A stretch of 64,000 nt of DNA from Cotesia glomerata (Eukaryota > Arthropoda > Insecta > Hymenoptera > Braconidae): NCBI RefSeq assembly GCF_020080835.1, contig NC_058158.1:17155005-17219004 (forward strand). Direction: 5' to 3'. Below are positions 59,564-64,000 of this stretch, one piece after another. The translations under genes were made by a program, and so were the position numbers. Position 1 is the stretch's first letter, and every line of letters starts with the position of its first letter. Under the pieces are notes generated by a model. That model was not told where the DNA came from. It saw only the letters and a list, made by a program, of their open reading frames with translations, and made no database searches.

Positions 59564-60440
59564 ATATTTAACTGTATGACACTGAGATGTAAATAGGTTA
59601 CAAAAACTCTCTGTCAGATTTGAAAAACGTAAACAACACTTGATGTGGCGCCAGCTGTATCGTGAAATATGTACTAGTACATGAGGATTTTAGGATAATT
59701 TTTTGACAATTGTATGACAACTTTGACAATTTTAGGACATTTTTATGACAACTCTTCATGACAATTATAAAATTGTCATGAAAGTGTCCTAAAATTGTCA
59801 TTAAAGTGTCCTAAAATTGGCATAAAAGTATCCTAAAATTGTCGTAAAAGTACCTTGAAATTGTCATAAAATTGGCATAAACGTATTCTAAAATTGTTTA
59901 AAAAGTATCCTAAGATTTTCATAAAAGTATCCTGAAATTGATAAAACTGTCCTTAAATTGTCATAAAAGTATCCTAAAATTGTCATAAAAGTGTCCTGAA
60001 ATTGTCATGAAATTTAAGGACAATTTTATGACAATTATGGTACTTTAATGACAATGTCAAGGTACTTTTACGACAATTTTAGGATACTTTTGTGCCAATT
60101 TGAGGACACATTCATGTCAATTTTATAATTGTCATAAAGAGTTGTCATAAAAATGTCCTAAAATTGTCAAAGTTGTCGTACAATTGTCAAAAACTTATCA
60201 TAAAATTGTCATGAAATCGTCCTAAAATTGTCATAAATTTGTACTAAAATTGTCATAAAAGTATCCTAAATATCATAAAAGTGTCCCGAAATTGTCATAA
60301 AAGTGTCCTGAAATTGTCATAAAAGGGTCCTAAAATTTTTATAAAATTTTCATAAAAGATCATAAAATTGTCATAAAAATGTCATAAGAGTATCCTAACA
60401 TTGTCATAAATCTGTCCTAAAATTCATAAGAGTGTCAAAA

Positions 60441-60906
60441 TCTATACATATTATTGTAGGAAATTTAACGATCTATAAAAAAGGTCTGATATAATTTTTT
60501 GCTAAGTTGACTCGTTTAAAAGTTATTCGAGGTTAAAGTTCAACCTCAAATAGTTGAGGATAACCTTTACAATTTCTTATACTCTATCACAAAATAATGA
60601 CTCAAAAACATAAAATATCTCAGTTTTCGTAACTCTTATCGAGTGTTTTTTGATGAAACAATCAAATTCTTACAAAATATCGATAATCGTAAAAAAAATC
60701 GATATTTTTATACTAATTAAAAAAAATAACTCGGAACTGTACTTTAGCTGAGTAATGACTTGAAAAAATTAATCATTCCCTGAAAAATTAATAAGTGCTT
60801 TATTTACACTTGACTATTAGGTAATGTAAAATATTAAAAATCATGTTTCAATAGTTTTTCAATTGTAATAAAACTGTTTACTTTATAATTTGCCATTTTT
60901 TTATTC
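60441..60906. other. Gene-free AT-rich stretch
   Basis: Starts with the TTGTAGGAAATTTAACGATC block of the TTAGRGTG family; otherwise nothing recognised. Confidence 0.5.
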
Positions 60907-61209
60907 TCAAAATGAAACTAAATTTTTTTTGTTACAGTTGGAAAATTTTTGCCTGTGATTTTTAACTGCTTGCAATAAATTTTGCAACTGTTCTTTATTT
61001 TTGGTCAGACATTTATTATACTCGTCTATTAATGCAAATACCCTTTCTGCTACACCATTGACAACGCTGAGACATTTTAATGACAGATTCTCTTGATAGC
61101 TCTCATCCTGTATCCAAAATTCAATATTTTTGTTCATGAATTCAGTAGGTAAATCAATAGCAGAAATAGGAGTTGCATTAATAGAAGAGTATATCAAATG
61201 TCTGACCAA
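60907..61209 (-). pseudogene. C-terminal remnant of an insect transposon-associated protein (tentative)
   Basis: The 100-codon frame contains IQDESYQENLSLKCLSVVNG, VAERVFALIDEYNKCLTKNK and LLQAVKNHRQKF. From memory of the family this resembles the end of a large, poorly characterised protein common in aphid and wasp repeats (pattern VVND-AERG-LI-YN-LTK-EEQ-Q-LLQ-V--HR). No start codon or upstream part is visible. The gene at 62,510 resembles the N-terminus of the same kind of protein, so both could derive from one transposon family. The function is unknown to me. Confidence 0.45.
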
Positions 61210-61496
61210 AAATGAAGAATTTTGAAAAATTTGAAAAATTTTCGGTTACCGAAAAAAGTGTCACTGAGTAAATAAATCTTTCTTTGAATTTTAATTGTTA
61301 AATTTCACCTGAATTTTCTCTGATGGTATGAGACCTCATACCGATAAAATTATTATGGTAAAGAAGTAATAATAAAACTTTAGTAATTCTTCAAAAGAAT
61401 TTTCGGATCGGGATTCATGGCTTAATTTACTAAGAATATATTAATTTAATAACTACCGATCTTCACATCATTTATATACATATATATATATATATA
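61210..61496. other. Short AT-rich spacer with TA run
   Basis: No gene. It ends in a TATA run (61,476-61,496) that abuts the next element, the setting usual for TA-targeting elements. Confidence 0.6.
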
Positions 61497-64000
61497 TTAG
61501 GGTGCTTTTTTTTTTGCGACTATTTTTTTTTTTTTCGTTTCCATCCCGAAATTTTGTTGGAAATACACCCAAAAAAATTCCCTGAAAGTTTGAGCCCTTA
61601 ATATTAATATTAAGTACTCCTACACAGCGTGTGAAGATTTCCCATTTGAAATATACGAGAACTTTCATTTTTTTTTTTTAAATTTCTATAGCTCAGTGGC
61701 ATTTCATAGCATCAATTTGACCATGGATGGGTTTTTTTTTAGAATTGAATGCTCTACAAAAGTGTCCATTGTCGCGAAGTCGTAACTCATACTGGCGGGG
61801 TAGTACGGACCACCAAACCGAATTTTTTATAGAATTCTTGTTTTTTCACTCATTATCTCATAAACAACAAGACATACAAAAATGTTAATGATAATTTTGT
61901 AGGAGATTCAATTCTCTACGAAAGAAGTCCTCAGCACCAAATCACTAAGATCGATATTTTCTGAGATATTAATCATTGAAGTTTACGTAGCATTGAATTT
62001 CCACAAAATGTTGAATCAAATCTTAAAAATAATGATTTTTTATTCGTATCATAATTATAATTAGTAATTACTTATTGATTAAGTTACAAATTTAACGTAA
62101 AAAATTTTTAATTGTATTTTTCTGAAGTTTTTTATTTTTAAATAAATTTCTCATTTAAATCACCCCATAATATTTGAATTTATCATTTAATAATTCAATT
62201 TCAATGAAATTCTAGATAAAAATATATTGTGTATGATCATTACGAATAATATAGGATGTTTCTTTGTTGCTGTGTATTGTGATACTGGATAATTGCGGTT
62301 TATTTTTCTTGCTCTGGTAGTACTACTGAGCTTTCACTTGACCTTGAATGCGTTCAACAAATTTCCCCTTTAATTGCAGCGCTTTCTTTGTTTTCGCGTA
62401 CTTATCCCGCGAGAGTAAGAACAAAGCTTAGTGGGCATTGATCAGTGTGACGCCGTTGTATGTATACTTTGTTAAATTTGAGGTTAGGTCGACTTTAACC
62501 ATCATTAAAATGAGTGAAAAAATTGGTAATAAAACTTGGAATTATTTAATTGGATTTGAAAGAAGCCAAATAAATAATAATAAGCTGCCTTCGTATCGTG
62601 ACTTACTAAATTTTTTTATGTATAAACATCAGTCTTTAAAATTAACTATTCGAAATAGTGCTACTAGTGTTATTAACGATACTAATACTATTCGGGCTAG
62701 TTTCAAGATTCCAACTATACGTCCTCAGCACAGTCTTACGAAGTTGGAAAAATTTTATGCCGAATATATAAAAGTGAAGACACATCACAAGAGGGAAAAA
62801 AATCGAAAGCACAAAAACAGAATGTTGAAAAGTTTAACCAAAAACTAGATAAATTGTTCGATATTTCGAATTCCACAATGGTTAAGAATTTGCCAAAAGA
62901 GCAGCAACAATTTCTGAATGAGTGTCAAAAGGGGAAAACCAATCTTCACTCGCCCGTTACTAATTTCTTGCCGGTGGAAACTTTTCAGAATAAATCTGAC
63001 ACTGAACAGGAGATAACAAATGAAGATAATGAGAATAATACAGACGAAATTGGTTAGTTTCTTCTCACATACAACTATAAATTATCAAGCTCAACAATCA
63101 ATCATTTTTTAATAATCGAAAACAATTTCTTATAATTTAGACTCATATTTTTCTACTTACTTGTAAAATTTAATTCGCATTAAAATTCTAATTTTCTTAA
63201 CCTCATTTTCTGAAAATTGAATTCTATATAATTTTTCAATATTTTAAAATTTGTTTCTAGATTCATAACTTTTTTTCTAATTATTAGTCTATCATTTTTG
63301 GTAAAATTTCTATCAAGTAAATCTGAATAAGTGAGATAAATCAAAATTTATTCAATTTTGACAAAAATTTTGACTTGAATAAAAAAAAAATTTGTTTTCG
63401 ATTTTTTTTGCAGTCGAAAATTCCCACGCTATTAAAAAATTAAAGTCTCTGTAACCAATAAATTTAAAACACATATATATATCATTTTGTCTTATTTTTA
63501 TTGGGGAAAATTGACGGAAACTCAATTCAAAGAATATCTTTGCTTCTGGATAACAGAAGCTGAATATAAAATTTGAAAAATATTTGAATCGATTGGGTTT
63601 ATTTATTTAATTCTGAAAAAATTGTTTTAGGCATGAAATTATCGCAACATTCGATGCCAGCAAGTTTTTGTAGTCTATCATCAAATTCCAGTGGGTTGAA
63701 ACGAACATATTCTGATTTTGAGGATGAACTCCCTGTACCTCCTAAAAAGAAAAAAATCAATATTTTTTAAGATTTGATTCAACATTTTGTGGAAATTCAA
63801 TGCTAGGTAAACTTCAATGATTAATATCTCAGAAAATATCGATCTTAGTGATTTGGTGCTGAGAACCTTTTTTGTAGAGAATTGAATTTCCTACAAAATT
63901 ATCATTTACATTTTTTCTGTATGTCTTGTTGTTTATGAGATAATGAGTGAAAAAACAAGAATTCTATAAAAAATTCGGTTTGGCGGTCCGTACTACCCCG
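61497..64000. mobile_element. Long-TIR DNA element, right end beyond the window
   Basis: It starts TTAGGGTGCTTTTTT after a TA run. The last ~240 bp of the window (63,763-64,000) are the inverse of 61,795-62,033 (for example GGGGTAGTACGGACC at 61,798 against GGTCCGTACTACCCC at the end). The inverted repeat should therefore be ~540 bp long and the element should end ~300 bp past the window. It encloses a two-exon gene at 62,510-63,770. No transposase with a DDE pattern is seen; superfamily undetermined. Confidence 0.8.
62510..63770 (+). pseudogene. Two-exon gene of the long-TIR element, one frameshift, unknown function
   Basis: ATG 62,510 begins MSEKIGNKTWNYLIGFERSQ. Further on, LPSYRDLLNFFMYKH, RPQHSLTKLEKFYAEYIKVK and, in the next frame, KLDKLFDISNSTMVKNLP resemble the N-terminal region of an uncharacterised insect transposon-associated family (KLEKLYEEY...LFDIAHADA pattern, from memory). 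A 1-nt loss in the A run at 62,796-62,802 separates the two frames. The exon is open to 63,052; a 578-bp intron (GTTAGT...TTTTAG, 63,053-63,630) leads to a final exon ending YSDFEDELPVPPKKKKINIF, a likely nuclear-localisation signal. The stop codon (63,768) lies at the inner edge of the right inverted repeat. Total ~228 residues. I cannot assign a biochemical role. Exons are predicted, not observed. Confidence 0.6.

Larger units (their letters stand above)
57312..59690 (-). mobile_element. Non-LTR retrotransposon, internally deleted (minus strand)
   Basis: Reading leftwards: ORF1 remnant (59,563-58,264), the first ~25 codons of ORF2, a junction near 58,160, the C-terminal end of ORF2 (to about 57,690), and a 3' UTR ending GCCATCTGGCTAATACTGCC and AAATTAAATAATAAA at 57,315. 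Most of the endonuclease and all reverse transcriptase motifs are gone. The ORF2 end is closely similar to the LINE at 5,190-7,396. Confidence 0.8.
56985..60440. mobile_element. Foldback-like element of TTGTCATAAAAGTGTCCTAA words, interrupted by a LINE
   Basis: Words of ~22 bp combining TGTCATAAAAGT and CCTAAAAT fill 57,000-57,310 and 59,690-60,430. The left array is mostly in one orientation (TTATGACAATTTTAGGACAC), the right mostly inverse, with a switch near 60,015. Between them sits a LINE. The architecture equals that of the elements at 2,818 and 42,985 although the word differs. Confidence 0.7.

Noticed and set aside
57000..60430. CRISPR-like array
   Set aside because: The words are degenerate, contiguous and present in both orientations, without regular spacers; the sequence is eukaryotic.

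Overview
The window reads as transposon-packed, AT-rich arthropod DNA. An insect is most likely, and a hymenopteran such as a parasitoid wasp is plausible, judging from the mixture of Helitrons carrying OTU domains, R1-clade retrotransposons in AC microsatellites, Kolobok elements and long TA runs. This is inference: no taxon-diagnostic host gene is present. Nearly every open frame belongs to a mobile element. The one exception is a small three-exon gene for a RAD52-like protein at 14.8-15.4 kb, and it lies inside a Helitron.

Layout. 0-5.1 kb: the end of a foldback MITE, a putative 2.4 kb solo LTR, then a three-level nest of inverted-repeat elements with a tRNA-like module. 5.2-7.4 kb: a 5'-truncated non-LTR retrotransposon. 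7.4-16.4 kb: Helitron 1 on the minus strand, with an OTU-Rep-helicase gene broken by one stop codon and one solo LTR, the RAD52-like gene on the opposite strand, and tandem repeats at its 5' end. 16.4-21.9 kb: no gene, then an array of about 0.5 kb tandem units ending in a Helitron-type 3' terminus. 21.9-27.45 kb: Helitron 2 on the plus strand, badly decayed. 27.5-32 kb: MITEs, TA runs and a 1.9 kb solo LTR. 32.7-35.4 kb: a Kolobok-type DNA transposon with flanking TTAA and an almost intact transposase.

35.7-56.1 kb is dominated by one repeat family that has a CA/GT microsatellite at its core. Two of its copies contain R1-clade retrotransposons inserted exactly in that microsatellite: copy A (36.3-41.4 kb), copy B (50.5-51.7 kb) and copy C (51.8-55.9 kb). 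Copy C has an uninterrupted 997-residue ORF2. The 42-49.6 kb stretch holds a degenerate short-word repeat with a second tRNA-like module, a 2.2 kb solo LTR with exact AACT duplications, and an intact CA-core element. 56.6-60.5 kb holds a third short-word inverted-repeat element carrying an internally deleted LINE. 61.5 kb to the window end is most of an unclassified long-TIR element with its own two-exon gene.

The genes do not form a host pathway. The possible functional link is between Helitron replication through single-stranded DNA (HUH nuclease and PIF1-type helicase) and the embedded RAD52-like single-strand-annealing protein. The other clear relation is parasitic: a DNA element supplies the microsatellite target used by target-specific retrotransposons.
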